Shown: positions 22,173-31,710 of the stretch, piece after piece | Numbering within the stretch: the stretch's first letter is position 1 | Layout of the letters: the number at the start of each line of letters is the position of its first letter | Source: Nanobdellota archaeon | GTDB taxonomy: Archaea > Nanobdellota > Nanobdellia > Tiddalikarchaeales > Tiddalikarchaeaceae | NCBI GenBank assembly: GCA_016931175.1 | Contig: JAFGFH010000023.1 | Location: 1 to 39,626, forward strand | Length of the DNA stretch: 39,626 bases | Direction of reading: 5' to 3' | Made by a program: the position numbers and the translations under genes | Notes under the pieces: generated by a model | What the model was told of the DNA's origin: nothing | Databases searched by the model: none | What the model saw: the letters and a program-made list of their open reading frames with translations, nothing else

Positions 22173-23354
22173 ATGCTAATCGGTCTTGTTGGAAAACCTA
22201 ATGTGGGAAAGAGCACTTTCTTCAAAGCAATGACATTAATGGATGTTCTTATTGAGAACTACCCTTTCGCAACAATTAAACCTAACAGGGGAGTAGGGCA
22301 CGTAAGGGTTGAATGCGTTGAGAAAGAATTCAACACTAGATGCAATCCAAGGCAGGGTTACTGCATTGACGGCACCAGGTTCACAGGTGTTGAATTATTA
22401 GATGTTGCAGGACTCGTGCCCGGCGCTCATGAAGGCAAAGGTATGGGCAACCAATTCCTTGACGACTTGAGGCAGGCCGATGCTTTGATTCACGTAATTG
22501 ACGTGAGCGGAAGCACTAATGAGAAAGGTGATAATGTTAAACCTGGAAGCTACGACCCAGTAAATGATGTTAAATTCTTGGAGGAGGAATTGGATTACTG
22601 GTTTTATGGAATACTTAACAAAAAGTGGGTAAAGTTCTCCCGCACTGTTGAACAGACAAAGAAGGAATTATACAAGGAGGTGGCTAACCAGTTCAGCGGT
22701 TTAAAGATTACTGAAGAAATGGTCAAGGAAGCATTGAAGGGTTTCAATGCGAATTCGCCAACCTCTTGGACTAATGATGACTTGTTCAGGTTCGCTTCAG
22801 TGCTTAGGAAGACGAAACCTATTATTATAGCTGCGAACAAGATTGACAAGAGCACTGGCGAGGAAAATCTTAAAAGGTTAAAGAAAGAGTTTCCTGACTA
22901 TAATATTATTGGGTGCAGTGCAGAGGTTGAACTAGCGCTTAAGGAAGCAGCGAATAAGGGAATTATTAAATACGTCCCGGGAAGTTCAAGCTTTCAAGTC
23001 TTGAAACAGGATTTGAACGATGCTCAGAAGAGTGCTTTGGATTTCATGAAAAGGTTCCTGGACAAGTATGAGACAACCGGTGTTCAGGACGTCTTAGACA
23101 CTGTAGTCTTTAAAATGCTCAAGTATATTACAGTATTCCCTGGCGGAGTTAAAGGATTAAAGGACTCGCACGGCAGGACCTTGCCGGACTGCTTCTTAAT
23201 GCCTCCAGGCAGCACTGCTTTAGACTTCGCTTACCACATTCACACTGATATTGGCGACAAGTTCGTTAAAGCAATAGACGTGAGAACAAAAAAAGCTCTT
23301 GGCAAGAGTTACGAGTTAAAAAACAGGGACATTATAGAGATAATGACAACGTGA
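22173..23354 (+). CDS. Obg-family GTPase/ATPase, YchF (Ygr210) type with TGS domain
   Basis: 393 aa. G1 GLVGKPNVGKST (residues 4-15), switch region YPFATIKPN, G3 DVAGLVPGAHEG, G4 NKID, and a C-terminal TGS domain ending DRDIIEIM-like (KNRDIIEIMTT). The archaeal Ygr210 subgroup keeps NKxD at G4, unlike bacterial YchF, so GTP use is plausible. Linked to ribosome function. TATA-like CTTTAAAAC about 30 bases upstream. Confidence 0.9.
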   Translation: MLIGLVGKPNVGKSTFFKAMTLMDVLIENYPFATIKPNRGVGHVRVECVEKEFNTRCNPRQGYCIDGTRFTGVELLDVAGLVPGAHEGKGMGNQFLDDLRQADALIHVIDVSGSTNEKGDNVKPGSYDPVNDVKFLEEELDYWFYGILNKKWVKFSRTVEQTKKELYKEVANQFSGLKITEEMVKEALKGFNANSPTSWTNDDLFRFASVLRKTKPIIIAANKIDKSTGEENLKRLKKEFPDYNIIGCSAEVELALKEAANKGIIKYVPGSSSFQVLKQDLNDAQKSALDFMKRFLDKYETTGVQDVLDTVVFKMLKYITVFPGGVKGLKDSHGRTLPDCFLMPPGSTALDFAYHIHTDIGDKFVKAIDVRTKKALGKSYELKNRDIIEIMTT

Positions 23355-23390
23355 CAGGTTTTTTAAAAGACAAAAAGGATTGATTATTTT

Positions 23391-25127
23391 ATGCGTGTAG
23401 TAGTAGTTGATAAGAAGAAGTGCACCGGCGGCAAGGGATGCGATTACGTGTGCATCAAGTTCTGCCCTGTTAATAGGACAGGAAAGGATTGTATTACTGC
23501 AGGTCCTGATACTAAGATTATAGTAGATGAACCTTTATGTATTGGCTGCGGAATCTGCGTTAAGAAGTGCCCTTTTGACGCTGTTAAAGTGGTTAATCTG
23601 CCTAACGAGTTAGAATCACAGGAGGTTCACAATTACGGCAGGAATAATTTCAGACTCTTCAACCTCATCATTCCGCAGAAGAACCAAGTGATGGGATTAG
23701 TGGGTGTTAACGGTATTGGAAAAAGCACTTGTTTGAAGATATTATCCAACCAGTTAAAGCCTAACCTTGGAGAGATTGATTCCGAATTTGACGGGCAGAA
23801 AGTTATTGAATTCTTTAAGGGCAGCGAGGCGCAGCAATACTTTGAAGACTTGTACACTAAAGGAGTTCAGACGAGCTACAAACCCCAATACATAGAGTCT
23901 ATTCCTAAAATCTTCAAAGGCACTGTTAAGGAGTTATTAAACACTGTAAGCAATGATATTAAAACTGTGTGTGAGGAGTTGAATATTTCGCACGCCCTGG
24001 ACAGGAAGGTTAAGGATATAAGCGGGGGCGAACTGCAGAGAGTAGCAATCGCTGCTTCACTCTTAAAACCCAGCGAGTTCTTGTTCATTGACGAGCCGAG
24101 CAGTTACTTGGATATTAAGCAGAGGCTAATGATTGCCAACAGTTTAAGACAGCACGCTTCTAAGAAGAAGTGCAGCGTCGTAGTAGAGCATGACTTGATA
24201 ATGCTGGACTACTTGGCAGACGTCGGCCACATAATGTACGGAAGGCCGGGCGTTTACGGAGTAGTAAGCAAGTCTTTAAGCATAAGGGAGTGCATTAACA
24301 CTTACTTGGAAGGTTATATTAGAGAGGATAACATGAGGTTCAGGGATGAAGAGATAAAGTTCGAGGTTAAAGCGCCAACAAAAGCTTTAGGCGGTTATTC
24401 TTTAATATCATGGAAGAGTTTGACTAAGAAGTTAGGCAGCTTCAAATTAGAGGTTAACGAGGGAAGTTTAAAGCAGAACGAGATAGTAGGCATACTTGGA
24501 GAGAACGGCACGGGCAAGACAACGTTTGCGAAAATACTTGCTGGAGTGATTAAGCCTGACACTGGAGAATTAAATGACAGTGTTAAGATAAGCTATAAAC
24601 CCCAGTATATACAATTAGAGCATGACGACTTCGTAACAGCTGTATTGGCAAGGTGTCCTAAGAGCATAGTTGACAAGTTAGGCATAACTCACTTGTTGAA
24701 GAGGAAGCTTTCAGAACTCAGCGGGGGCGAACTGCAGAGAGTAGCAATCGCTGAATGCTTAGCAAGAGAGGCAGACATTTACTTATTAGACGAGCCGAGC
24801 GCGCACTTGGACGTTGAGCAGAGGCTTAACGTTGCTAAACTGTTAAGGGATATTATAAAGAAGAAGGAGGCCAGCGCTTTCGTAATAGACCACGACTTGT
24901 TATTCATTGATTACTTAAGCGACAGGTTATTCGTATTCTTAGGACAAGGAGGCAGTAATGGAATAACTTACGGACCAATGGATATGCATAAAGGCATGAA
25001 TTTGTTCTTGAAGGATTTGGGAATCACATTCAGAAGGGATAAGGACACTAAGCGTCCAAGAGCTAACAAGTTAGACAGCCAGAAAGACGTTGAACAGAAA
25101 GAAAGCGGCGAGTATTACTACCAGTAA
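23391..25127 (+). CDS. Ribosome recycling ATPase ABCE1 (Rli1)
   Basis: 578 aa. Two [4Fe-4S] motifs at the N-terminus (KCTGGKGCDYVCIKFCPVNR; CIGCGICVKKCPFDAV), then two ABC domains: Walker A GVNGIGKST and GENGTGKTT, signature SGGELQRVAIA twice, Walker B LFIDEPSSYLD and LLDEPSAHLD, with H-loops VVEHD and VIDHD. It splits ribosomes after termination together with aPelota or aRF1. Leaderless: TATA TTTTTTAAAA centred 27 bases upstream. Both signature motifs are encoded by the same 34 bases (24021-24054 and 24720-24753). Confidence 0.97.
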   Translation: MRVVVVDKKKCTGGKGCDYVCIKFCPVNRTGKDCITAGPDTKIIVDEPLCIGCGICVKKCPFDAVKVVNLPNELESQEVHNYGRNNFRLFNLIIPQKNQVMGLVGVNGIGKSTCLKILSNQLKPNLGEIDSEFDGQKVIEFFKGSEAQQYFEDLYTKGVQTSYKPQYIESIPKIFKGTVKELLNTVSNDIKTVCEELNISHALDRKVKDISGGELQRVAIAASLLKPSEFLFIDEPSSYLDIKQRLMIANSLRQHASKKKCSVVVEHDLIMLDYLADVGHIMYGRPGVYGVVSKSLSIRECINTYLEGYIREDNMRFRDEEIKFEVKAPTKALGGYSLISWKSLTKKLGSFKLEVNEGSLKQNEIVGILGENGTGKTTFAKILAGVIKPDTGELNDSVKISYKPQYIQLEHDDFVTAVLARCPKSIVDKLGITHLLKRKLSELSGGELQRVAIAECLAREADIYLLDEPSAHLDVEQRLNVAKLLRDIIKKKEASAFVIDHDLLFIDYLSDRLFVFLGQGGSNGITYGPMDMHKGMNLFLKDLGITFRRDKDTKRPRANKLDSQKDVEQKESGEYYYQ

Positions 25128-25466
25128 TTACAAGCTGCAAAGCAGTAAAACTATTAGTATTAAAATTAAAGGGCTGAAGAGCATTAATTTTGACATTATT
25201 GTAGGACTAGGCATGACAGGGTTTGATAATTTAATACTTTGCAGGTTGTTGAATAATTCTCCTGCCTTACTGATTAACTCCTGAAATGGTTCGGTTATGA
25301 AATTATTATTCAATATTATGATGAATACTAAACTGCTCATAACAAAAGGTATTACAAAATTGTGGGAGAAGCTCTGCTTGTCCAAAGCTGTTGCCCCGTT
25401 TCTGAAGAATATGAATGCGAGTATTGAAACCAATGCACTAATCATTAAGTCAAAGTTAGGTATCAT
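25128..25466 (-). CDS. Small membrane protein, unknown
   Basis: 112 aa, three hydrophobic stretches: ISALVSILAFIFF (about 9-21), FVIPFVMSSLVFIIIL (37-52) and LMLFSPLILILIVLLLCSL at the C-terminus. Not recognised. TATA-like CTTTTAAAG about 30 bases upstream on the minus strand supports expression. Its stop abuts the convergent ABCE1 stop. Confidence 0.5.
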   Translation of the reverse strand: MIPNFDLMISALVSILAFIFFRNGATALDKQSFSHNFVIPFVMSSLVFIIILNNNFITEPFQELISKAGELFNNLQSIKLSNPVMPSPTIMSKLMLFSPLILILIVLLLCSL

Positions 25467-25522
25467 AAGTGATTAATTATAGAGAAAAAACTCTTTAAAA
25501 GTGTTACTATAATATAGTGACA

Positions 25523-26296
25523 TTATACTCCTAAGATTACTGTGATTAAATTCCTTATTCCAGGCCCTAATCCTAATACGCAGATTACGAGTTTTAAGTA
25601 ATTCTTCAAATTATTATCCTTCTCTTTATCAATTAAGTAAAGTATTGGCAGTATAATCAGTTTCAAAGGGTACATGACAAAGCCCGTATCGAAGACTCCT
25701 GCAAAGAAGCCGCCTAAGACGTGAATCTCAACATAGTTGAAGAAGTCAACGTTAACAAAACTGCTGGTAGCATCAAACAAGTGGCTTGCGATTGCGAGCA
25801 TGTTAAAATTATTCTTTAACAAAGCGAACTTGCTGCGCAATAAAAAGAAAGGAGCGAGTGATAATAAGTAAAAGAATGTGAAATAAATTATTGCAGAACC
25901 ATTAACTATATTGATATAGAACAAGTGAGGTATTAAAAGCAGGAGAGGAGTGATTACTGTTATTTCGCCTCTTGTCTTAAACCTCTGGTCTAAGTACAAG
26001 CAAGCAAGCGCTGTTACGAAGAATATAATCCAAACACCAGGAGTTACTGTCCAGAAGAATCTCGGGTACACTCCTGAGTCAGCAAAAACTCTCACAATGC
26101 TTCCAAGAACTATGAAAGGAATGATTTGAAGAGCGGTTTTAAAGGTGAAATTAATCTTCTTCTTTAACAATAAGTAAGACAAGTATACTAGTATTACAGC
26201 AAGCCCTGCGTAAGAGATTGTGTCAAATATGTTGTAAGACTCCGGCCTGCTCCAACCCTTGATAAAGTATTCCTGAAAGAATTCAGTAATGTTCAT
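25523..26296 (-). CDS. DUF63 family membrane protein
   Basis: 257 aa, seven or eight membrane helices. The segments RPESYNIFDTISYAGLA, VRVFADSGVYPRFFWTVTPG and the pair ASHLFDATSSFVNVD / VEIHVLGG agree with DUF63, an archaeal integral membrane family with conserved His/Asp/Glu that could be catalytic or metal-binding. Function unknown. It overlaps the upstream gene by ATGA (26293-26296), so the two are co-translated. Confidence 0.8.
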   Translation of the reverse strand: MNITEFFQEYFIKGWSRPESYNIFDTISYAGLAVILVYLSYLLLKKKINFTFKTALQIIPFIVLGSIVRVFADSGVYPRFFWTVTPGVWIIFFVTALACLYLDQRFKTRGEITVITPLLLLIPHLFYINIVNGSAIIYFTFFYLLSLAPFFLLRSKFALLKNNFNMLAIASHLFDATSSFVNVDFFNYVEIHVLGGFFAGVFDTGFVMYPLKLIILPILYLIDKEKDNNLKNYLKLVICVLGLGPGIRNLITVILGV

Positions 26297-26607
26297 TTCT
26301 TAACTCTCTCCTTTATCTCATCCAACTTGTTCACTGCCAGACTTAACTGCTCAATGACTCCTTTCAGATTAGACTGGAGTTCAGTAATGTCTTCTTCAAG
26401 CAAGTTATTAGTCTTAAACAAAGGCTCGTTCATTAAGTCAAAATCTGCAGGTTTCTGGGGGGCAGGAATCTCCTGTTCAATGCTTTGAACGTCCTGGGGA
26501 TTGGTTAAGTCCTCTCCTTTTAAGCTGGTGAAAGGGTTCTTTAAATCCTCAACAGGAGACAAAGCCTCTTCTGCTTTCTTTTTCTTTGTGAAATCTAAAA
26601 TACCCAT
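26293..26607 (-). CDS. Small protein with amphipathic N-terminus and C-terminal coiled coil
   Basis: 104 aa from ATG 26607. MGILDFTKKKKAEE resembles membrane-surface targeting helices; the middle is Pro/acidic and disordered; the last 35 residues (ELQSNLKGVIEQLSLAVNKL) form a coiled coil. Not recognised. A TATA-like TTTTTAAATC centred 27 bases upstream favours 26607 over an ATG at 26616. Translationally coupled to DUF63. Confidence 0.55.
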   Translation of the reverse strand: MGILDFTKKKKAEEALSPVEDLKNPFTSLKGEDLTNPQDVQSIEQEIPAPQKPADFDLMNEPLFKTNNLLEEDITELQSNLKGVIEQLSLAVNKLDEIKERVKK

Positions 26608-26676
26608 TGCTAACATAGCAACTTATTCGTGATTTAAAAAGATTTAATAATTAAAAAATGCTTTTTATTTACTATA

Positions 26677-28017
26677 ATGCCTATTAATAAAACTGAAAAA
26701 AAAGAGCTTTTAGAGAAGAACAGGGCTGTTGACGAGGATGGTTGGAAGGCTCAGTACAAGATTGAAGTAAACACTCCTTTCCAGAGCATTGGCAAGTATT
26801 ATAACATGGTTTTAAAGGAATTATCCTCTTTTGGTTTCAAGAACCTCGTAAGAATAGACCAGTCATTAGCTGCAAGCCCAACCAGCGGTTTCTACGGCGA
26901 CGTTGCCCAGCGAAAGGCATACGCTAAAGACCAGTTTGATAAGGGCATGGGTCTTGTTAACAATATTGTGCAGACAGTTATTAAATTAATATATTCACTC
27001 AGAGAGTTCGACTTAGTATTAGATATTTATAAGAGGTTAGAGGAGAACGATGATACGAAGAAGATAAGCGCTGAACTGAACCTGAGAAGAATATTCATGG
27101 ACGAGGTTGATATTAAGAAGGGAAGAGGAAGCATGAACAACTTAACCACTGCTCAGGGAATGGAGTTCGTAAGCTTAAGGGACAACTTTTTAGTAATCAA
27201 GGATTTGAAGAGCATTGATGACTTAACCGTTAATGACAGGGTTAAGAGAATACTTAAGGAAAGGTTTGCCGAGTACGAGGATTGGAAGAATGCTTACAAG
27301 AAAGACGTTGAAGGAAGGAGGAAGATTCAGAGACAATATTTAAGAAACCAGATTGAGAGTTTAAAGATGCAATTAGATTGGGTTAAGCCTTATTATACTT
27401 TAATGCAGCAGTTAGATATTAGTTCAGGCGTTGCAGACCCTGACCTTTTGCCTGGAATAGATACTACAATAATTACTACAAAGATTAGGGGCATTATTGG
27501 AGGCGCGCCTAAAAAGTTAGCAACCGCGTTTGCTGATGTTGAGTTCAGGTTCAAAACAAGCCCTATACAAGTTAGGAGCGAGCAGGGCCAAGCTTACCAT
27601 CACAGGTTCAAGACTGAGATTATTTACACCCCTTACGTTATGAGCAACAGTGATTATGAAAAGATTGTTGAAGTAGAAACCTTGAAGGATATTGATTTCT
27701 TAAAAGAGATAGTAGGACAGAGCTTGGATGCTATAAAGGATGATTTAGAGAAGTATATGAAGGGAGAGGATATTAAGGAAGAGGAGAAGAAAGAGAAGCC
27801 TTTAAGCCCTTTCGGATTCCTAGTTCTGCCTTTTAAACCCTTATTTGCTCCATTGCTTAATCCTCCTAAATTACCTGCTTCAACCAGTTTTTCAAGTTAT
27901 AAGTTAGCAAATGATATGAAAGAGTTGAATGAAAAGATTATAGACACTACCTTCGGGGTTTACGAGAACTTCAAGGACGAGAACAGCTTCTATACTTGGA
28001 GTGCGAGCCTCGCGTAA
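26677..28017 (+). CDS. 446-aa helical protein of unknown function
   Basis: Not recognised. Largely helical with charged coiled-coil-like stretches (residues 95-135 and 195-245, for example YKKDVEGRRKIQRQYLRNQI), then an alpha/beta part around 270-340 containing FADVEFRFKTSPIQVRSEQG and YHHRFKTEIIYTPYVMS, then an acidic linker and a Pro-rich hydrophobic stretch PFGFLVLPFKPLFAPLLNPP (about 384-403). No signal peptide or catalytic motif. High codon quality and a promoter-like T/A stretch upstream mark it as real. It is followed after 33 bases by the endonuclease-IV-like gene with its own TATA box. Confidence 0.6.
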   Translation: MPINKTEKKELLEKNRAVDEDGWKAQYKIEVNTPFQSIGKYYNMVLKELSSFGFKNLVRIDQSLAASPTSGFYGDVAQRKAYAKDQFDKGMGLVNNIVQTVIKLIYSLREFDLVLDIYKRLEENDDTKKISAELNLRRIFMDEVDIKKGRGSMNNLTTAQGMEFVSLRDNFLVIKDLKSIDDLTVNDRVKRILKERFAEYEDWKNAYKKDVEGRRKIQRQYLRNQIESLKMQLDWVKPYYTLMQQLDISSGVADPDLLPGIDTTIITTKIRGIIGGAPKKLATAFADVEFRFKTSPIQVRSEQGQAYHHRFKTEIIYTPYVMSNSDYEKIVEVETLKDIDFLKEIVGQSLDAIKDDLEKYMKGEDIKEEEKKEKPLSPFGFLVLPFKPLFAPLLNPPKLPASTSFSSYKLANDMKELNEKIIDTTFGVYENFKDENSFYTWSASLA

Positions 28018-28050
28018 GAGTTATAAAAACAAAAATCCCCTACTATTATT

Positions 28051-29766
28051 ATGGTCTTTGATGACAAGTATTTTACGAGCGTGGACACTTCAAGCTACTT
28101 CACAGTAAGCGAGAAGGAGAAGATTTACGATGCTGCTTCAGGAATACAATTAGGTGAGAGTTTCAGCCCTGCAAACACGCCGTTGCAGGGAGCTCAATTG
28201 GCTGCGAATCACGGCCTGCCAACCTTTATGATTAGTGCTTGGGAGCCTGCAGGAGGAGAGAAGGGAGGAGGCGGGCACGGAACCGCTGTTGACAGGATAT
28301 CACAATTGCAGGAGAAAGCGATTGGCGAGGTTATAGCTGTTAATAATATGAATTTTGCCATGCATGCTCCAATCGTTGACATTATGGGTTTGGATTCAAG
28401 GCAGCAGGGTGGTGTCTTAAGCTCTGAGAAGAAGAGGGAGAACCTTAACCTGTTAAAGTTTAACATTGACCAGGCGGACAGGATAGCTGACACTGCCAAG
28501 TTAAAGAATACTCCTGTTAATATTCACACAACCAATGGTATAGGAAGCGTTGGCCACAAGTTTGACAGCGGTTATAGAACAAAGGAAGGGGAAGTGGTTT
28601 GGGGAACTCATAACGCGATGGTTGACAGGGACAGCGGGAGATTCTTCCCAATAGACAGCAAGTTCCAGTACATGAACATAAATGAAGGCAATAGTTTTGG
28701 TTATAATAAGGTGGACGGCACTGAGACGAGCGACGGGGTCATGGCATTGTATGAGATAACACCTGAAAAGGCGATTATAATGCAGAACAATACTGCACTC
28801 AATGAGGAGCGTAAGAAGATAGCTGATGCGCAGATAAGGATTAAGCAATTACAGGATGCAAAAACCGATCCTAGTGATCCAGTATTTGAAGATTTGAATA
28901 CTACAATCAGGACTGCGCAAGCACAAATATCGCATCTTGAAGCGCCAGCGTACGGCACAGGAACTATGAAGAATCAGTTCGTGAGCGTTGTTGATTACAG
29001 CAACGTCGTTGTTCCAAAACAGATAGCAGAGCTCGCCATGCACTCCCTAAAGAAAACTAAGACTAATCCAGTAATAGCTGTTGAGAACGAGCCAGGATTC
29101 CAGCTTGGAAGCAACCCTACAATATTAGTGGACTGGGTTGACAGGGCAAGAAAGGAGTTCTCAAACAGGTTAGTCAAGGATGAAGGATATGACAGAAGCA
29201 GCGCTGAAGACAAGGCTAAAGAATTGATAGGTTTGACACTTGATACTGGGCACTTGAACACTCTCAAGTCACAGATTAATCCTGACACTAACAAGCCATG
29301 GACTGATGAAGAGCTTAAGAAGATGGCTGAGAAGATGGCAAAGACGGGAGCTAAGCTTGTTCACATAGCAGATAATATTGGAGAGTTAGGGCAGGACACT
29401 CACTTAATGATTGGCAGGGGAAACGTTCAAAACGCTGAATTCTTAAAGATATTAAAAGAGAACGGTTTCAAGGGACAAGCCCAATTCGAAGCCTTCACGC
29501 AGGAGACTGCTTTTGACAAGTTAGGAGCACAGGCAAACCTTATGGGATTAGGCGCTCCAATGTACTCATCCACTCCTGCGCCTAGGTTCACAGAGGTTGG
29601 AAGTGATTTCTCATCCTCTTACTCATTAAGGAATGCTAACTACGGGCACATGATGTCCCCATTACACTGGAGCCAGTGGGGAGGACCTTTTGCAGGACTG
29701 CAGAGCACTTTCGGAGCAGGAGGCGGGCAGCAGAAGGACCAGTTCTCAGGAACACCAACAGAATGA
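28051..29766 (+). CDS. Endonuclease-IV-like TIM-barrel metalloenzyme with large insertion
   Basis: 571 aa. The nine zinc ligands of endonuclease IV (Nfo) can all be matched in order: H105 (AMHAPI), H159 (NIHT), E345 (AVENEPG), D398 and H401 (LDTGH), H438 (VHIADN), D449 and H451 (DTHLMIGRG), and E480 (FEAF). Nfo has about 280 residues. The extra length is an N-terminal region, an insertion of about 150 residues between H159 and E345 with a coiled coil (250-296), and a Gly/Pro/Ser-rich tail after 500. It may be an AP endonuclease, another phosphodiesterase or an isomerase. Leaderless TATA TTATAAAAA 27 bases upstream. Confidence 0.75.
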   Translation: MVFDDKYFTSVDTSSYFTVSEKEKIYDAASGIQLGESFSPANTPLQGAQLAANHGLPTFMISAWEPAGGEKGGGGHGTAVDRISQLQEKAIGEVIAVNNMNFAMHAPIVDIMGLDSRQQGGVLSSEKKRENLNLLKFNIDQADRIADTAKLKNTPVNIHTTNGIGSVGHKFDSGYRTKEGEVVWGTHNAMVDRDSGRFFPIDSKFQYMNINEGNSFGYNKVDGTETSDGVMALYEITPEKAIIMQNNTALNEERKKIADAQIRIKQLQDAKTDPSDPVFEDLNTTIRTAQAQISHLEAPAYGTGTMKNQFVSVVDYSNVVVPKQIAELAMHSLKKTKTNPVIAVENEPGFQLGSNPTILVDWVDRARKEFSNRLVKDEGYDRSSAEDKAKELIGLTLDTGHLNTLKSQINPDTNKPWTDEELKKMAEKMAKTGAKLVHIADNIGELGQDTHLMIGRGNVQNAEFLKILKENGFKGQAQFEAFTQETAFDKLGAQANLMGLGAPMYSSTPAPRFTEVGSDFSSSYSLRNANYGHMMSPLHWSQWGGPFAGLQSTFGAGGGQQKDQFSGTPTE

Positions 29767-29800
29767 TTTAAAAAAAACCAATACTTACTGAATTCTAACC

Positions 29801-30583
29801 ATGGCAAAGAAGAAGAAGAATAATAATAATCTTGACGAGTTATACGGCAAAGACTACGAGACAGCACTGAAATTTGCTGAGAAGATATTCCCAGAGTTCA
29901 ACAGCGTTATTAAAAGCATAGTTTATTTCGGCAGCAGCTCCAGGAAGAAAGAGCACGCTGGAGACATTGACGTATTAGTAATATTCAATGACGCGAGCGT
30001 TATAAGCGACAAGAAGTTCAAGATTTACTTCCAGCAGCAGATTAATGAGTCAATAAAAGCAGTAAGCGAGAAACTGCACGTTAATGCAGTAACTTTAACC
30101 GTGTTCTTTGAGAACTTAATCAACGGCGAGCCGGTGGTTATGAATATTATAAGAGACGGTGTCTCACTCATTGATACAGGCTTCTTCGCGCCACTTAAAG
30201 TATTGTTACTGAAAGGCAGCTTAAGGCCAAGCGCTGAAGCCATACTTAACAGTGCAGCAAGGGTTGGAATTCACATGACTAGGAGCAAACTTAATCTCTT
30301 ATCAGCTTTCCAGGAATTATACTTGGGAATGCTTGACGCTTCGCAGGCAACACTAATGGCTTATGGTGTAGTAGCTCCAAGCCCTGAAAAGGTTCCTGAA
30401 CTATTGAAAGGTATTAAAGTCGAAGCCAGTCTTGCAAAAATATTCTCAGACATGCAGAAAATCTTCAAGAATATAGAGCACCGCGAGTTGATGAAGATAA
30501 CTGGAAAAGACTACGATGCCTATCTTAAAAAGGCTGAAAAGTTCAACAACGCAATGGAAAAGAAACTAAAAAAGAAGATATGA
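29801..30583 (+). CDS. Nucleotidyltransferase with C-terminal helical (HEPN-like) domain, paralogue A
   Basis: 260 aa. Pol-beta-type nucleotidyltransferase core: IVYFGSSSRKKEHAGDIDVL with G44-S45 and D55/D57. A third carboxylate in the later strand (LTVFFENL) is not evident. The C-terminal half is helical (about 140-240) and includes LDASQATLMAYGVVAPSPEK and a FKNIEH segment, HEPN-like in outline. It is clearly paralogous to the protein at 32815: both share RD...DTGFF, QxxLMxxG...P, VP and K-x-IEH in the same order. TATA-like TTTAAAAAAAAC about 30 bases upstream. Confidence 0.72.
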   Translation: MAKKKKNNNNLDELYGKDYETALKFAEKIFPEFNSVIKSIVYFGSSSRKKEHAGDIDVLVIFNDASVISDKKFKIYFQQQINESIKAVSEKLHVNAVTLTVFFENLINGEPVVMNIIRDGVSLIDTGFFAPLKVLLLKGSLRPSAEAILNSAARVGIHMTRSKLNLLSAFQELYLGMLDASQATLMAYGVVAPSPEKVPELLKGIKVEASLAKIFSDMQKIFKNIEHRELMKITGKDYDAYLKKAEKFNNAMEKKLKKKI

Positions 30584-30584
30584 T

Positions 30585-31577
30585 TTAGTGGTCCAATGCT
30601 AATTGAGCAGATGGGTTGAAGTGAAGCTCCATAGTTTTCTCTTCCTTGCCAAAGCTCTTGAACAAGCCGTCATTAAGCACTTGTTTAGCGTAAGCATCAA
30701 GGCCTCCAAATCCTGAACTTAACATTACATTATTACACTGCCCCAAGTAAGAGATAACCTCTTTATTAATCCTCTCCTCAGTCTCTTCAGGGTGGAGCAT
30801 GTGAAACTCGTTGCGCTCGTCCTTCAATGTATTGCGGTACTTCTTAACACTATCAAGGGTTACATCAAACACGTACTTCTGTTCTGCAGCTTCCCTATCC
30901 TCAAAGCCGTTTCTTAAATTCTCAGAGATTATCTTGCACATCTCAAGAAGAGGCTTAAGGTTGCCTTCTTTTAATTTAGTCTCTATCTGTTTAAGCTCAG
31001 ACTTATTAGTGTATTTCTTCATTATGTTGTACATGTTGCTGAAGTAGCCAGGCAGTCCGTGGAAGTTCTTATAAGGAACGCGGCCTGGACCTAAGTTATG
31101 CCCTAAGATGAGAGTATTTACTATCTCTGCTGGACCCATACTATTTAATTTCTCTTTTTTTACTTTACCATTCGTGGATAAGTAATCAGCGAGCTCTCCA
31201 AGCATGTAATGCAATGGGTTTCTTGTCATAACCTTACCCATCTCGTCGCTGTTCACTTGAAGGCTGTCTGTTTCAATGTTAGTGTGTGATATTCTTCTGT
31301 TGTTGATGTTGTTTTCAAAGAAGACTCCGAGATTAGTAAGTCTGTTAATATATCTCTGTGACTCTTCGCTTATGCCCTCTAATGCTCCTGTCTGTTTGTT
31401 TTGCTTAATATCTTTAATCTTGCCGTCATTATCAAGAAGGTCGCTTAAGTAACCTGGAAGCATGTAAAAACTGTCTCTCTCAGCACTCTTGCCTTTTAGT
31501 GGTGCTTGAGCTGCCCTTATTGGAGTATCTCCTCTGTATACTATTTCACCAATTACATCCTCAAGACGCGCACTCAT
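30585..31577 (-). CDS. 330-aa protein of unknown function
   Basis: Not recognised; soluble, mainly helical. Two segments resemble each other: FYMLPGYLSDLLDNDGKIKD (about 37-56) and GLPGYFSNMYNIMKKY (about 173-188), with ELADYLSTNGKVKKEK between them. The C-terminal half is charged and contains one Cys (C282). It is convergent with, and one base from, paralogue A. A GGTGA Shine-Dalgarno-like site and a TATA-like ACTATAATTT lie upstream of ATG 31577. Together with the next gene it lies between the two nucleotidyltransferase paralogues. Confidence 0.55.
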   Translation of the reverse strand: MSARLEDVIGEIVYRGDTPIRAAQAPLKGKSAERDSFYMLPGYLSDLLDNDGKIKDIKQNKQTGALEGISEESQRYINRLTNLGVFFENNINNRRISHTNIETDSLQVNSDEMGKVMTRNPLHYMLGELADYLSTNGKVKKEKLNSMGPAEIVNTLILGHNLGPGRVPYKNFHGLPGYFSNMYNIMKKYTNKSELKQIETKLKEGNLKPLLEMCKIISENLRNGFEDREAAEQKYVFDVTLDSVKKYRNTLKDERNEFHMLHPEETEERINKEVISYLGQCNNVMLSSGFGGLDAYAKQVLNDGLFKSFGKEEKTMELHFNPSAQLALDH

Positions 31578-31710
31578 ACATTTGTCACCAAATTATAGTG
31601 AAAAAAAGAGATTTTTCTCTTTAAAAAACTTGGTTTTTGCTGTTAACTGCAAAATAAGTATTATTTACCATATTGTAAATAATTAATTATTCGCGGTTTG
31701 AAAAAATCAT

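Noticed and set aside
28209-29294. Several open frames on the minus strand within 28209-29294
   Set aside because: They are antisense to the well-supported endonuclease-IV-like gene, have Cys/Ser-rich compositions typical of antisense frames, and lack promoters or family motifs.
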